A stretch of 58,409 bases of DNA from Candidatus Aminicenantes bacterium UBA2190 (GCA_002335385.1 DCVK01000066.1:57737-116145); one strand, 5' to 3'. Shown: positions 42,691 through 52,102, counted from the first letter of the stretch. Numbers and translations are program-made. Notes: a model not told the origin generated them from the letters alone.

Positions 42691-43723
42691 GTTCGCCGCC
42701 CTGCAGGATGTATTTTCGCACCGCGCGGTTGTGCTCGGCCAGGCTCCTGGAGAAGTGGTGGCTGCTCCTGTCCTTGGCCACGAAATAAAGGTAGTCGGTA
42801 CTCTCCGGGTAAAGCGCCGCCTCCAGCGAGGCCAAGCCGGGGCTGGCGATCGGTCCCGGCGGCAGGCCGCGATGCCGGCGGCTGTTGAAGGGCGAATCGC
42901 TCTTCAGGTCGTCCCAGCGCAGGTCGCCGTCCCAGGCGCCGGCCTTTTTCAGGGCATAGATGATGGTCGAGTCGCAGTCAAGGAGCATGCTGCGCCGCAG
43001 GCGGTTGTGGAACACCGAGGAGACGAGGAAGCGCTCGTCGCGGTTGGCGGTTTCCTTCTCCACCAGTGAGGCCAGGATCACCGTCTGGCGCACGCTGAAG
43101 CCGATGTCCCGCGCCCGCCAGATGAAGGTGTTGCTGAAATTCCGCCGGAAGCGGCCGACCATCAGGGCCGCCATTTCCCTGGCCGTGATGTCCTTGCGCA
43201 CCAGGTAGGTGTCGGGGAAGAGGTAGCCCTCCAGGTCGCTCGCCTCGGGATCGATGTCGCGGACCAGGGCGGCGGCGCCGGCGGCGCGGCGGAACTCGCT
43301 GGCCGGGAACAGCCCGGCTTCTTCAAAGACCAGGGCGATCTCGCCGATCCACAGGCCCTCCTTGACCGTCACCCGGTACAGGATGGACTTGCCCTGCTCG
43401 AGCTTGTCGATGACCTGGCGCATGGAGAGGGGGCCGTCGAACAGGTATTCGCCGGCCTTCAGTTTTTTAGCGGCATGGAACAGCCGGTAATAGCGGGTGA
43501 ACGCCTCGGCGCTGGCGATGACGCCGTGCTGCTGCAGCCTTTTCGCGATCGCCGAGACGGGCATGCCGCTCTCGATCACCACCACGACGCTCGGTCCGTA
43601 GTTCTGGAAAGGCTGAAAGACCGTGCGGTAGATTCCGTAGCCGAACCAGGCCAGCGCCGCCAGCGCCAGCAGGAGCAGGAGCAGAAGAAAGCGGCGCATG
43701 GTACGTTTGGTCGAGCGTTTCAC
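42677..43723 (-). CDS. mltG: Endolytic murein transglycosylase MltG
   Basis: The 348-residue inner-membrane protein (TM at about 12-32) has a LysM-like periplasmic region and a YceG catalytic domain. The catalytic glutamate lies in LASLVEKETANRDE, with YLFPDTYLV before it and SPFNSRRHRGLPPGPIASPG after it. MltG cuts nascent glycan strands and may set their length. The cell-wall neighbours pgeF and ddl support the call. Confidence 0.94.
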   Translation of the reverse strand: MKRSTKRTMRRFLLLLLLLALAALAWFGYGIYRTVFQPFQNYGPSVVVVIESGMPVSAIAKRLQQHGVIASAEAFTRYYRLFHAAKKLKAGEYLFDGPLSMRQVIDKLEQGKSILYRVTVKEGLWIGEIALVFEEAGLFPASEFRRAAGAAALVRDIDPEASDLEGYLFPDTYLVRKDITAREMAALMVGRFRRNFSNTFIWRARDIGFSVRQTVILASLVEKETANRDERFLVSSVFHNRLRRSMLLDCDSTIIYALKKAGAWDGDLRWDDLKSDSPFNSRRHRGLPPGPIASPGLASLEAALYPESTDYLYFVAKDRSSHHFSRSLAEHNRAVRKYILQGGEHGPD

Positions 43724-43736
43724 CGTTGACCCCTGG

Positions 43737-43872
43737 CGAACGGCGGACGGCGGACGGCGGACGGGAGGGAAATGCTTTTTTTCTTCACTTTTGCCTTGCC
43801 ATTTCGCTCTTGCCTGTCGCCTCCAGCCTCTTGTCCATTCTTCACTTTTGCCTTTCGCCTTTTGCCTTGCTT
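43737..43872. repeat. Two kinds of heptamer array between ruvX and mltG
   Basis: An exact array, CGAACGG then CGGACGG three times (about 43738-43765), is followed by a looser one based on CTTTTGC/CTTGCCA/TTTCGCC words (about 43783-43872). The last stretch, TTTTGCC, TTTCGCC, TTTTGCC, is clearly period 7. The arrays fill most of the 156-base gap between the two genes. Confidence 0.65.
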
Positions 43873-43879
43873 TATCCCT

Positions 43880-44296
43880 CTAACTCTTTATCTCTTTTTC
43901 AAAGAAGCTCTCCAGTATCACCTGGGCGGCCATGCTGTCCAGGAATGACTTGCGCTTGTGGAAATCGGGCTCGATCTCCTTGGCCAGCTCTTCGGCGGCG
44001 AAGCTGCTCAGTTTTTCATCGACCAGGTCGATGGGCAGGTCGAGGCGCTTGCGCAAAAAACCGACGAAGCGGTCGACCGCGGCGCAGGCCGCCCCCCGGC
44101 TGCCGTCCATGTTCAGGGGATAGCCCACCACCAGGCGCTCGACCTCGAACTCCCCTACCCGTTTCACGATCTCGTCCAGGACGACCCGGCGGTTGGCGGC
44201 CGCGACCTGGCCCAATGGCGTGGCGACGCGTGTCAGGGAATTGCCGACGGCCAGGCCGACGCGCCGGCTGCCGTAGTCAATGGCCAAGACCTTCAT
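43880..44296 (-). CDS. ruvX: Holliday junction resolvase-like YqgF/RuvX
   Basis: The 138-residue protein has an RNase H fold: VLAIDYGSRRVGLAVG (first catalytic Asp), LVVGYPLNMDGS, VDEKLSSFAAEE (catalytic Glu region) and DSMAAQVILESF (last Asp). ATG 44296 is used, with AGGGA nine bases upstream. The open frame to 44335 would add 13 residues that lie in ddl. The family processes the 5' end of pre-16S rRNA and may resolve junctions. It overlaps the ddl 3' end by 20 bases. Confidence 0.92.
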   Translation of the reverse strand: MKVLAIDYGSRRVGLAVGNSLTRVATPLGQVAAANRRVVLDEIVKRVGEFEVERLVVGYPLNMDGSRGAACAAVDRFVGFLRKRLDLPIDLVDEKLSSFAAEELAKEIEPDFHKRKSFLDSMAAQVILESFFEKEIKS

Positions 44297-45332
44297 CGAC
44301 GTTTTCCCTGCGATTCCGGAAATGGGCGAAGCCATAGGCGATCAGGCGGTCGAGAAGCTGGGCGAATGAGATGCCCTGCGCCTCCCACAGCTTGGGGAAC
44401 ATGCTGATGGCGGTGAAGCCGGGGATGGTGTTGATCTCGTTGACCAGGATGGCGTCGCTCTCCTTTTCCAGGAACAGGTCGACGCGGGCAAAGCCGTTCA
44501 GGAACAGGCTGCGGTAGGCCTTGTGCGCCGTTTTTTTGACCCTGGCCTCGATCTCTTCTCCCAGGCGCACCGGGATGCGGAACCGTGTCTTGCCGTCCAG
44601 GTACTTGTCCGCATAATCGTAGAATTCCTTCGCGGGCAGGAGCTCGCCGGGGCTGGAGACCATGATCTCTTCGTTGCCCATGACCGAGACCTCGATCTCG
44701 CGCATGTCGATGGCTTTTTCGATGATGATCTTGATGTCATAGCTGAAGGCCAGGTCCGCGGCGGCCAGCAGCTCGCCCGTCTCCCTGGCCTTGCGGATGC
44801 CCACCGAAGAGCCCAGCGAACTGGGCTTGACGAAGACGGGAAAGCCCAGCTTCTTGGCCACCAGCTCGCCGATCTGCTCAGGATTGTTCTCGGTAAAAAA
44901 CAGAAAAGGGGCCTGCTGCAGCCCGGCCTGGGCGAACAGCATCTTGGCGGCGACCTTGTCCATGGCCAGCTGCGAAGAGAAGCTGCCGGCGCCGACAAAG
45001 GGCTTGCCGGCCATTTCGAAAAGGCCCTGGATGCGCCCGTCTTCGCCGTTGGGGCCGTGCAGCACCGGGAAATAGATGTCGGCGTCGACGGTTTCGGCCA
45101 GCCGGGAACTCCAGGGCATGAATGAGTTGAAGCTTTCTTTCTTCAGCTCCTGTTCGTTAAAACTGATGTTCCCGGTCAGGCACCACTCCCCCGCCCGGTT
45201 GATATAAATCAGAAAAGGCTCGTAGCGCTCCTTGTCCAGGTGCTGGTAGATGGCCGCCGCCGAGTTCAACGATATCGCGTGCTCCGCCGACCGGCCGCCG
45301 AAGATCAGCCCGACCTTGACTTTCTTCTTCAT
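44277..45332 (-). CDS. ddl: D-alanine--D-alanine ligase
   Basis: Ddl joins two D-Ala for the peptidoglycan stem. The 351-residue ATP-grasp enzyme shows VGLIFGGRSAEHAISLNSA at the N terminus, FPVLHGPNGEDGRIQGLFE, FPVFVKPSSLGSSVGI and the metal-binding end VNEINTIPGFTAIS. ATG 45332 is chosen because AGGA lies eight bases upstream and the family N terminus follows. In-frame starts at 45359 and 45410 have no ribosome-binding site. Confidence 0.96.
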   Translation of the reverse strand: MKKKVKVGLIFGGRSAEHAISLNSAAAIYQHLDKERYEPFLIYINRAGEWCLTGNISFNEQELKKESFNSFMPWSSRLAETVDADIYFPVLHGPNGEDGRIQGLFEMAGKPFVGAGSFSSQLAMDKVAAKMLFAQAGLQQAPFLFFTENNPEQIGELVAKKLGFPVFVKPSSLGSSVGIRKARETGELLAAADLAFSYDIKIIIEKAIDMREIEVSVMGNEEIMVSSPGELLPAKEFYDYADKYLDGKTRFRIPVRLGEEIEARVKKTAHKAYRSLFLNGFARVDLFLEKESDAILVNEINTIPGFTAISMFPKLWEAQGISFAQLLDRLIAYGFAHFRNRRENVDEGLGH

Positions 45333-45416
45333 GTCCGCGTCCTGTTTCCTTTCATTCATATGGGGTCCATGTCCTTGCCAAACGCTGGATTTCCCGACCG
45401 CTTTAGGCATAAAAAG

Positions 45417-45445
45417 ATTTTAGCAAAGCGCCGGTGGCAGGTCAA
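45417..45445 (-). promoter_or_regulatory. Promoter of the ddl-ruvX unit
   Basis: On the minus strand TTGACC (45440-45445) and TAAAAT (45417-45422) stand 17 bases apart, with TG one base before the -10 (extended -10). The -35 box touches the stop of the upstream esterase gene. The leader to the ddl ATG would be about 78 bases. Confidence 0.7.
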
Positions 45446-46230
45446 TCGGTCGAGTCCTGTCCCAGCGGGCCGCCGGGTGATGATGCCGCCCCGATCCAGT
45501 CGAGAGCCTGGCGGAGCAGGCCGGGAGGAATGGCGTGCCCGCCCTTGAAGGCCTGAAAGCTCACCTGGAAACCGGCTTTTTCCAGCAGGGCGCGCGCCGT
45601 TTCACTCTGCCGGGGATGGATCTTCGGGTCGCGACTGCCGTGGGCAATGAAGATGCGCAGGGTATCGCGCGCCCGCTCCAGGTCGGCCGGGCGGATCGAT
45701 TCTGCAGGGAAAACGCCGGCGACCGCCAGCACGCCGGCAAAGGTTTCGGGATGTCCGATGGCGGCCTGGTAGGCCAGGGCAGCCCCCTGCGAGAAGCCGA
45801 GGATGTAAACCGGGCCGACCTTGTAACTGGCCTTGAGCTCAACCACCGTCGCGATCATGGCCTGCACGGCCAGCGGATCGGCCAGTTCCCAGATGCGGCG
45901 GTCTTTCACCAGCAGGTACCAGGAGCGGCCCATGCTGCCTCCCTGCCGGGCGGAGAAGGGATAGGGGCCCTCGGGGGCGGCAAAGATGCATTGGGCTGCG
46001 GCATGCTTCTCCCACAGGGAGTCGAAGTTCATCGGACTGCCGCCGCTGCCGTGAAGGGCGACGAGCAATGGATACGTTCGGGCAGGATCGTAATCCGCCG
46101 GAAAGCGGACCTGGCAGCTCATCACATGGCGGATCTCGTAAAAATGAGTTCTCGCAGCCGGTTGGGCGGCCGTGAGCGGCAGTCCAGCCATCGTGATCAG
46201 CAGCAGGATGAAGGCGGTAAAAACAGGCAT
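45442..46230 (-). CDS. Secreted esterase/phospholipase-like alpha/beta hydrolase
   Basis: The 262-residue protein has a signal peptide (about 1-22, ending LTAAQ) and a compact hydrolase fold: LLVALHGSGGSP (oxyanion region), GFSQGAAL (nucleophile serine), HGSRDPKI (acid) and GGHAIPP (base histidine). It resembles the phospholipase/carboxylesterase (Abhydrolase_2) or PHB-depolymerase-like esterases. GAGGTGA precedes the ATG by five bases. The substrate is unknown. It follows slt on the same strand after 48 bases. Confidence 0.87.
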   Translation of the reverse strand: MPVFTAFILLLITMAGLPLTAAQPAARTHFYEIRHVMSCQVRFPADYDPARTYPLLVALHGSGGSPMNFDSLWEKHAAAQCIFAAPEGPYPFSARQGGSMGRSWYLLVKDRRIWELADPLAVQAMIATVVELKASYKVGPVYILGFSQGAALAYQAAIGHPETFAGVLAVAGVFPAESIRPADLERARDTLRIFIAHGSRDPKIHPRQSETARALLEKAGFQVSFQAFKGGHAIPPGLLRQALDWIGAASSPGGPLGQDSTD

Positions 46231-46278
46231 GGGGTCACCTCGCTGGTTCCGGACCTTGCTCCCTGCGCGCAGCGCACT

Positions 46279-48258
46279 TCATGCCGCGCTGCCCGCCCGG
46301 TAGTATTGATAGAAAAAATAATTGCGCAGAATGTTCTTGACATAGTTGCGCGTCTCGGAAAAGGGGATCATCTCGATGAACTCCTCCTCGTCGGCCAGGG
46401 GGAAGTCCTTCAGCCACTGGTCGGCGCGGTGCGGCCCGGCGTTGTAGGCGGCCAAGGCCAGGTACAGGCGGCCGTCATAGCGCTCCAGCAGCATTTTCAG
46501 GTATTGCAGCCCCAAACGGATGTTGATCTCCGGGTCGTACAGATCATTGACCTTGAGGCGGCTGCCGTTGGCCATCTGGCGTGCCGTGCCGTGCAGCAGC
46601 TGCATCAGGCCGTGGGCATTGGCCGGAGAGCGGACATCGCTGCGAAAGAACGACTCCTCGCGGATCAGGGCCAGCACCAGGGCGGGATCCACCTCCTGGC
46701 GGCGGCTGTAGGAAACGACCAGTTCCTCGTAGGGACGGGGGAAAAAGACGCCGCTGAGGAAATTGGGCAGGCGCACCCCCTCCAGGAAACGGAAATTGCC
46801 GCGAAACTTGCTGTAGGCCGCGAAATACTGGCTCTGGCGGTAGTAGAGCAGCGACTCGATCATCTTGAGCAGGTTGAGGTCGCCGGCGCCGAGCTCCGGA
46901 TCGTCCTTGGCCCAATCGACGGCAGCGGCCGCCTCCGGCCACAGGCCGTTCGCGACCAGGGCCTTCAGGTCGTCGACGATCTCCAGGAAGCGCCGGCCGG
47001 GCGGATCGTCGAGGCCGCTCAGGAACTGCAGGTGCAGGTCCTTGAAGCCCGCCCTGTCGCCCAGCGTCTTGACCGCGTAATAGGAAAAGGGATAGGCGCC
47101 CAACTCCGGCGGGGCGGTCTCCTCCAGCTTGGCCTGCCAGTAGCGCGAGGCGACGCGGTAGGCCGGGACCGTGGACTCGCCGCCCAGGCGGAAATACGCC
47201 AACGCCCGGTCTTTTTCATCCCGGCGGTAGTGGATCCAGGCCAGCAGCCAGACGGTCTTCCAGTACTCCTCCCCCTGCCCGTCGCCGGCGGCGATGTAGC
47301 GTTCGTACAGCGGCAGCGCCCGCTCGAAATCGCGGCGTCCCAGCAGGATCTGCGCCAGGTCGAACAGCAGGCCGGGAGAAGCGACCGCCCCCCCGCCCGC
47401 CTGGGCCAGGCGCCCGTCCACGTCGAGGTCGACGTTCTCCCGCACGTCCATCTTGATGCGCAGGCGCTCGGCGGCATCGCGGCTGGCGCCGGCGAGCGGC
47501 GAACGCAGCAGCTGCCGGGCGCGGCCGTAGGCGCGGCTGCGGTAGGCGAACTCGGCCTGGAACAGCCGGTTCAGGTCGCGGTGGGCGCTGAAAGGGAGCA
47601 CGCGGCGGAACTCGCCGCCATCACCGTCCTGCAGCAGACGGGCGAACTTGGCTCGCCAATCGGCCTCGCCCAGCCGCTGCAGCAGGGCCGCCAGGTCGGC
47701 GCCGGAGAGATGCCGCGAGAAGGCCTCGAGCCGCTGGCGGGCGAACAAGGGCTTGAATTCGTCGACGGCCTGCGGCAGGCGGCGGGTTTTCAGCAGGCTG
47801 TCCAGCCTCAGCACGCGGGCCTCCAGGTCCGCCGGCGGACGCTTGTCGGACAATGCGATGATTTCGCCATAGCGCCGGAGAGCGTGGAGGGCCCTCAAGC
47901 GCAGGACATCGCGACGCGGCGCCAGGAACGGGAAGCGTCCGGGCACCTCATCCAGGCTGGACAGGCTTTCGGCATAACGCCGGGCGTCCAACAGCTCCTG
48001 GGCGCGCTGCAAGCCGCCGATGGCCGCCAGCAAGGGCGGCTCCTGGGCTGCCGGCGCCGGGCGGGCGCCATGGAGGAAATGGTTCAGGATGCGGTAGTTG
48101 CGGAACAACTGCCGCCGGTCGAGGGCCGGACGCGCCTCGGGGAGGACGGGTTCCCGGCAAAGCCAGGCCGCGGCGAAGGCGGCGGCGAAAGAGAAGACGA
48201 TGAGCTGGCAGAATAACAGGGTGTAGGATAAGCTGCCGCTCTTACTTGAGAACTTCAA
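46279..48258 (-). CDS. slt: Soluble lytic murein transglycosylase (Slt70-like)
   Basis: The 659-residue protein has an N-terminal signal or anchor (about 12-33), a long alpha-helical superhelix with TPR-like repeats (about 60-500) and a C-terminal SLT domain. ALIREESFFRSDV holds the catalytic Glu, then SPANAHGLMQLL, and ALAAYNAGPHRADQWL. The size and order match E. coli Slt70. It degrades peptidoglycan exolytically in the periplasm. Its start overlaps the preceding gene by 17 bases. Confidence 0.93.
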   Translation of the reverse strand: MKFSSKSGSLSYTLLFCQLIVFSFAAAFAAAWLCREPVLPEARPALDRRQLFRNYRILNHFLHGARPAPAAQEPPLLAAIGGLQRAQELLDARRYAESLSSLDEVPGRFPFLAPRRDVLRLRALHALRRYGEIIALSDKRPPADLEARVLRLDSLLKTRRLPQAVDEFKPLFARQRLEAFSRHLSGADLAALLQRLGEADWRAKFARLLQDGDGGEFRRVLPFSAHRDLNRLFQAEFAYRSRAYGRARQLLRSPLAGASRDAAERLRIKMDVRENVDLDVDGRLAQAGGGAVASPGLLFDLAQILLGRRDFERALPLYERYIAAGDGQGEEYWKTVWLLAWIHYRRDEKDRALAYFRLGGESTVPAYRVASRYWQAKLEETAPPELGAYPFSYYAVKTLGDRAGFKDLHLQFLSGLDDPPGRRFLEIVDDLKALVANGLWPEAAAAVDWAKDDPELGAGDLNLLKMIESLLYYRQSQYFAAYSKFRGNFRFLEGVRLPNFLSGVFFPRPYEELVVSYSRRQEVDPALVLALIREESFFRSDVRSPANAHGLMQLLHGTARQMANGSRLKVNDLYDPEINIRLGLQYLKMLLERYDGRLYLALAAYNAGPHRADQWLKDFPLADEEEFIEMIPFSETRNYVKNILRNYFFYQYYRAGSAA

Positions 48259-49279
48259 ACTTGTAGCCTTTCAAGGCCGTTCGGTCGCCCTTGGCCAGGA
48301 CGTTGACCATTTGCTCCTCGAAATAGCGCAGATCGCTGGAGCGGCGCAGGAACAGCTCCTTGGCCTGCAGCAGGGTCTCCTTCAGGACCTCGTACAGATT
48401 GCGGTTCTTGATGCCGTCCTCCACCACCTTCTTGTTGTAAAGGATGATGTCGTTGATGATCACCCGGGCATAGCGCTCGGGGTCGTTCTCGCGCAGCGGC
48501 GCCGACGTCTTCTCCATCTCGTCGGCGGGCTCGTAGATCTTGTGCTCCACCTCGCTGTCCTCGACGAACTCCTGGGTCTTGATCTTGGCCAGCAGCTTCT
48601 GGCGGATGGGCAGCAGGTCGAGGCTGAGCTCCCCCACCGTGGCCAGGATCTCGATCGGCTTGGGCTTGATCGGATTGCCGCTGAGGGAATCGGCGTAGAT
48701 CACCGCCTGCGGCTTGCCCTTGACGAAGAACGGCAGCACGAAGATCCTCTTGGGCTTGCCGCCTCCGAGCCGGTTGTAGATCAGGAAGTCGTCGGGCTTG
48801 TGCAGCGCTTCGCCCGTGTAGCTTTTCTTGGTTTCGATGACGCTTTTGAGGACCGTGTTGGCCGAGAGCGAGAAGAAGATGCGTTTCAGCTCCTCGTCGC
48901 TGATCTGGCCGTTCTCGCCCGAGAAGCCCTTGCCGCGCCAGCCGACCAGCTTGTCGTCCCGCAGCAGGAACAGCGCGGCGCGGTCGCAGAAGCGGTTGAT
49001 GCCCTCGATGATGCCGCCGATGAGCAGCAGCTGGTTCGACGCCGAAGAGATCTTCTTCACGTACTCGTTCAGGGTGAGGACGTCGGCGGCCCCGTCGGCG
49101 TCCTCGTCCCGGGCGCTGAACTCCTTGGGCAGCGTGAATTGGGTCAGCTCATCCAGGTCCTTGAGCTTCTCTATGTCCCGGAACAGGTTGCTCTGGAACG
49201 CGTCGATGCGGTTGAGCAGCAGCTCCATCTTCTCATTGATCACTTTCTCGACGAAATTCCTTATCTCCTCATTTTTCAT
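48242..49279 (-). CDS. Uncharacterised protein with a GAF-like central region
   Basis: I cannot name this 345-residue cytoplasmic protein. Residues 1-50 form a charged coiled coil (NEEIRNFVEKVINEKMELLLNRI). Residues of about 75-215 look like a GAF fold (ISSASNQLLLIGGIIEGINRF; AALFLLRDDKLVGWRGKGFSG; RIFVLPFFVKGKPQAVIYADS). The final 100 residues are helical. GAF domains sense small ligands or redox state, and no output domain is attached. A perfect GGAGGT lies before the ATG. The stop lies inside slt, so the two are co-translated. Confidence 0.78.
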   Translation of the reverse strand: MKNEEIRNFVEKVINEKMELLLNRIDAFQSNLFRDIEKLKDLDELTQFTLPKEFSARDEDADGAADVLTLNEYVKKISSASNQLLLIGGIIEGINRFCDRAALFLLRDDKLVGWRGKGFSGENGQISDEELKRIFFSLSANTVLKSVIETKKSYTGEALHKPDDFLIYNRLGGGKPKRIFVLPFFVKGKPQAVIYADSLSGNPIKPKPIEILATVGELSLDLLPIRQKLLAKIKTQEFVEDSEVEHKIYEPADEMEKTSAPLRENDPERYARVIINDIILYNKKVVEDGIKNRNLYEVLKETLLQAKELFLRRSSDLRYFEEQMVNVLAKGDRTALKGYKFEVLK

Positions 49280-49297
49280 GCGACCTCCATGTTGGGT

Positions 49298-50035
49298 TTA
49301 CACTCCCGCCTCCAGGCGGCTGGCCAAAAGCTCGGGCAATCCGGCAGCGCGGATCTTTTTCTGCGTCTTGCCCACCTCGTAGGTAAAGCGGTTGAAACTG
49401 ATCTCCATCTTGACCGAATCGAAGATGATGTAGCTCGGCGCCGGGTTCTTGTCGCGCGGCTGGCCGATGGAGCCGGGATTGATCAGGTAGCGCGTGTTGC
49501 GGTCGAGCTTGATGCGCGCGTTCTCGCTCAAGGGAACGGCGTCGAGCTTCTCGTTGCGCAGGTAGTAGATGATGGGGAAATGCGTGTGGCCGAAGAAGCC
49601 GATCGACGTGCCCATGAAGCGGAACGACTCGGTGGCCTCGAACTGCGAGAAGACGTAGTAGTCCTCGTCGAAGGTGGAGCCGTGGCAGATGGTGATGAAG
49701 CGGTCGATGACCTGCGGCCCCTTGGGCAGCTTCTTCAGGTACTGGAAGTTGGCCGGCGAGATGTTCAGCTTGCTCCATTCGGCGGAAAAGGCGGCGGCCG
49801 GGTTGAACAGCGCCGACGACTCCAGGTCGGCAATGACCTTGTCGTGATTGCCGCGCACCGCCTTCAGGTGCGGCAGCTGGCGGAACAGTCCGATCACGCT
49901 GTCGGGATCAGGGCCGTAGCCGACCAGGTCGCCCAGGAAGAGGATCTTGTCGACGTTTTTCACCTTCTTCTGGCCGAGGAACTTCTCGAAGGCCTCGATG
50001 TTGCTGTGAATGTCACTGAATACGAGGTAGCGCAC
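49298..50035 (-). CDS. Calcineurin-like metallophosphoesterase (YfcE/MJ0936 type)
   Basis: The protein has 245 residues, starting at GTG 50035. All metal-site motifs are visible: FSDIHSN, LGDLVGYGPDPD, VRGNHDKVI, ITICHGS, and FGHTHFP, with NPGSIGQPRD at the end. It is a two-metal phosphodiesterase or phosphatase of the cytoplasm. Possible substrates include cyclic nucleotides and nucleotide polyphosphates, and the sequence does not decide. Its 5' end overlaps the lipA 3' end. Confidence 0.9.
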   Translation of the reverse strand: MRYLVFSDIHSNIEAFEKFLGQKKVKNVDKILFLGDLVGYGPDPDSVIGLFRQLPHLKAVRGNHDKVIADLESSALFNPAAAFSAEWSKLNISPANFQYLKKLPKGPQVIDRFITICHGSTFDEDYYVFSQFEATESFRFMGTSIGFFGHTHFPIIYYLRNEKLDAVPLSENARIKLDRNTRYLINPGSIGQPRDKNPAPSYIIFDSVKMEISFNRFTYEVGKTQKKIRAAGLPELLASRLEAGV

Positions 50036-50915
50036 GGTTCACCGCGTGGAACAGCTGTTCGGCGTGATAGGAACTGCGGACGAACGGTCCGGATTCCACT
50101 CCCAGAAAACCAAGCCCCAGGGCCGCCTGCTTCAGCTCGGCGAACTCCCCGGGAGCATAATAGCGCTCGACCGCCAGGCTGCGCCGGTCGGGCTGCAGGT
50201 ACTGGCCGATGGTCAGCAGGTCGACGTCCCGCTCGCGCAGGACGGCGAAAAGGTCAAGGATCTCGGCCTGGGTCTCGCCCAGCCCGACCATCAATCCGCT
50301 CTTGATGATCCCGCCGCGCTCCTTGCCGTGCTGCAGGACGCGCAGCGAGTCGAAAAAGGCGGCGGGACGGCGGTTGACCCTGGCGTACAGGGAGGGGACC
50401 GTTTCGATATTGTGGGCCAGGACATCGACCCCGGCATCGAGGACGGGATCCAGGAGCTCGGGACGGCCGGAGAAATCGGGGACCAGGGCCTCGATCCCCA
50501 GCTGCGGCCGCGCGCGCTTCAAGGCGCGGATCACCGCGGCGAAATGGCCGCTGCCCTTGTCGGGAAGATCGTCGCGGGTGACCGAGGTGATGACGACGTA
50601 GCGCAGATCCATCAGCCCGGCCATCTCGGCGATCTTGCTCCCCTCTTCGCCGTCCAGCGGCGCGGGCGAACCGGCGGCGACGGAACAGAAGCGGCAGTCG
50701 CGGCTGCAGACGGCGCCCATGATCAGGAAGGTGGCCTGGCCGCCGTTCCAGCACTCGTGGGCATTGGGACAGCGGGCGCTCTCGCAGATGGTGTGCAGCT
50801 CGCGCTGGCGCAGCTTGCGTTTCAGGGCGAAATAGGCGTCGCCGCCCGGCAGCCGCGCCTTCAGCCATTCCGGCTTCCTCGTCGGGGGGGATGCGCCGCC
50901 GGCCATGGCTTTCAT
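50013..50915 (-). CDS. lipA: Lipoyl synthase
   Basis: LipA inserts two sulphurs into octanoyl-lipoyl domains. The 300-residue radical SAM enzyme has both iron-sulphur clusters: the auxiliary CESARCPNAHEC and the SAM cluster CSRDCRFC. The family C-terminal RSSYHAEQLF supplies the serine ligand. ATG 50915 overlaps the upstream stop (ATGA). A GTG at 50936 would add seven residues. No lipB gene is nearby. Confidence 0.95.
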   Translation of the reverse strand: MKAMAGGASPPTRKPEWLKARLPGGDAYFALKRKLRQRELHTICESARCPNAHECWNGGQATFLIMGAVCSRDCRFCSVAAGSPAPLDGEEGSKIAEMAGLMDLRYVVITSVTRDDLPDKGSGHFAAVIRALKRARPQLGIEALVPDFSGRPELLDPVLDAGVDVLAHNIETVPSLYARVNRRPAAFFDSLRVLQHGKERGGIIKSGLMVGLGETQAEILDLFAVLRERDVDLLTIGQYLQPDRRSLAVERYYAPGEFAELKQAALGLGFLGVESGPFVRSSYHAEQLFHAVNRALPRIQ

Positions 50916-52102
50916 CGCCCGGGCTTGACCAGCCACAGCTCCACCTGGGGCTGGGACAGGTATTCGGCGCCGGCGGCGGTGATGACGACCATCTCCTCCA
51001 CCGTGGCCACCCCGAAATCCTTGATGTAGATGCGCGGCTCAATGGTGAACACCTGGTCCTTTTCCAGGGGCAGGAAGGGCAGGTTGCCGTAGCGCTCCCA
51101 GGCCGGCCCCAGCAGGGCGCCGCCGTCATGGGCATCGCGCCCCACCTGGTGGCCGAGGGCATGGGGATACTCGTCGTAGCCCCGGGAAACGATGTGGCCG
51201 CGGGCGACGGCATCGATGTCGACGCCGCGCGCGCCGGGGCGCAGCGCCGCGAAGGCCAGGCGGATCGATTCCAGAAGGACGTCAAAGCCGCGCTGGACCT
51301 CGGGCGGCGCCGCCTTCTCCCCCGGCCGCAGGATGTACCAGGTGCGCTGCAGGTCGGAGCAGTACTTCTCGACCTTGACGCCGAAATCGATGTTGAAGAT
51401 GTGGCCGGGCCGCAGCACGTTGCCCGTGGGCGCCGAATGGGCGCCGATCTCCTGGGGCCCGCTGAAGACGGCCGGGCAGCTGTCCACGTGCCAGGCGGCC
51501 GGCAGACCCATTTTTTCCCGCCGCGCCGTGATCCAGGCGGCGAGTTCCTTTTCGCTCATCCCCGGCCGGGCCTTCCTGGCGACCCGGCCGTAGATGTCGA
51601 GAGTGATCGCGCAGGCCGCGCGCAGGCGGCGCAGCTCCTCGGCCGACTTGCGGCCGCGCAGCTTGGCGATCACTTCCTCCGCCGGCAGCAGGCGGTCGGA
51701 AAGGCCGCTCCCCTGCAGCAGCTCCAGCAGTTTCAGGAAGTTGCCGTGGGTCAGGCCGTCGGCGGCGGCGCAGTCGGGGGAATAGTCGATGGCGATCTTT
51801 CGCGGGTCGAGGCGCCGCAGCAGGCGCAGCAGGTCGTCCCTGGGGCTCCCCTTGTAGGCGGAAACGGTGTCGAAAAGCCCGGCGCGGCGGAAGGTCTCCA
51901 CGTCGAGATTGCCGACGATGGCGTGCTTCTCCCCCGTCCTGCTGAACAGGAAGAATGAGAGCCAGGTGGCGTGGTTGCCGACGACGTAGTCCATCATCGG
52001 ATCCGTGATGATCCCCGACTCGCGGTCGATGACCATCCAGAGATCGATGTCCAGCTCGCGCAGGATCTCGACGGCCTGGGCGATCTTCTCCTTCTCCATC
52101 AA
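50912..52102 (-). CDS. M24 family metallopeptidase (Xaa-Pro aminopeptidase-like)
   Basis: The 396-residue protein has an N-terminal creatinase-like domain (about 1-150) and a C-terminal pita-bread catalytic domain. The five metal ligands can be placed: Asp in FNIDFGV, Asp in CSDLQRTW, His in HALGHQVG, Glu in FTIEPRIYI and Glu in VEEMVVIT. It probably removes residues from Xaa-Pro peptides, which fits the coupled oligopeptide transporter upstream (TGATG overlap). Confidence 0.9.
   Translation of the reverse strand: MMEKEKIAQAVEILRELDIDLWMVIDRESGIITDPMMDYVVGNHATWLSFFLFSRTGEKHAIVGNLDVETFRRAGLFDTVSAYKGSPRDDLLRLLRRLDPRKIAIDYSPDCAAADGLTHGNFLKLLELLQGSGLSDRLLPAEEVIAKLRGRKSAEELRRLRAACAITLDIYGRVARKARPGMSEKELAAWITARREKMGLPAAWHVDSCPAVFSGPQEIGAHSAPTGNVLRPGHIFNIDFGVKVEKYCSDLQRTWYILRPGEKAAPPEVQRGFDVLLESIRLAFAALRPGARGVDIDAVARGHIVSRGYDEYPHALGHQVGRDAHDGGALLGPAWERYGNLPFLPLEKDQVFTIEPRIYIKDFGVATVEEMVVITAAGAEYLSQPQVELWLVKPGR

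Noticed and set aside
45535..48216. 893-codon plus-strand open frame across slt and the esterase gene
   Set aside because: Antisense to two recognisable genes. The composition is that of a shadow frame, and no family pattern is present.
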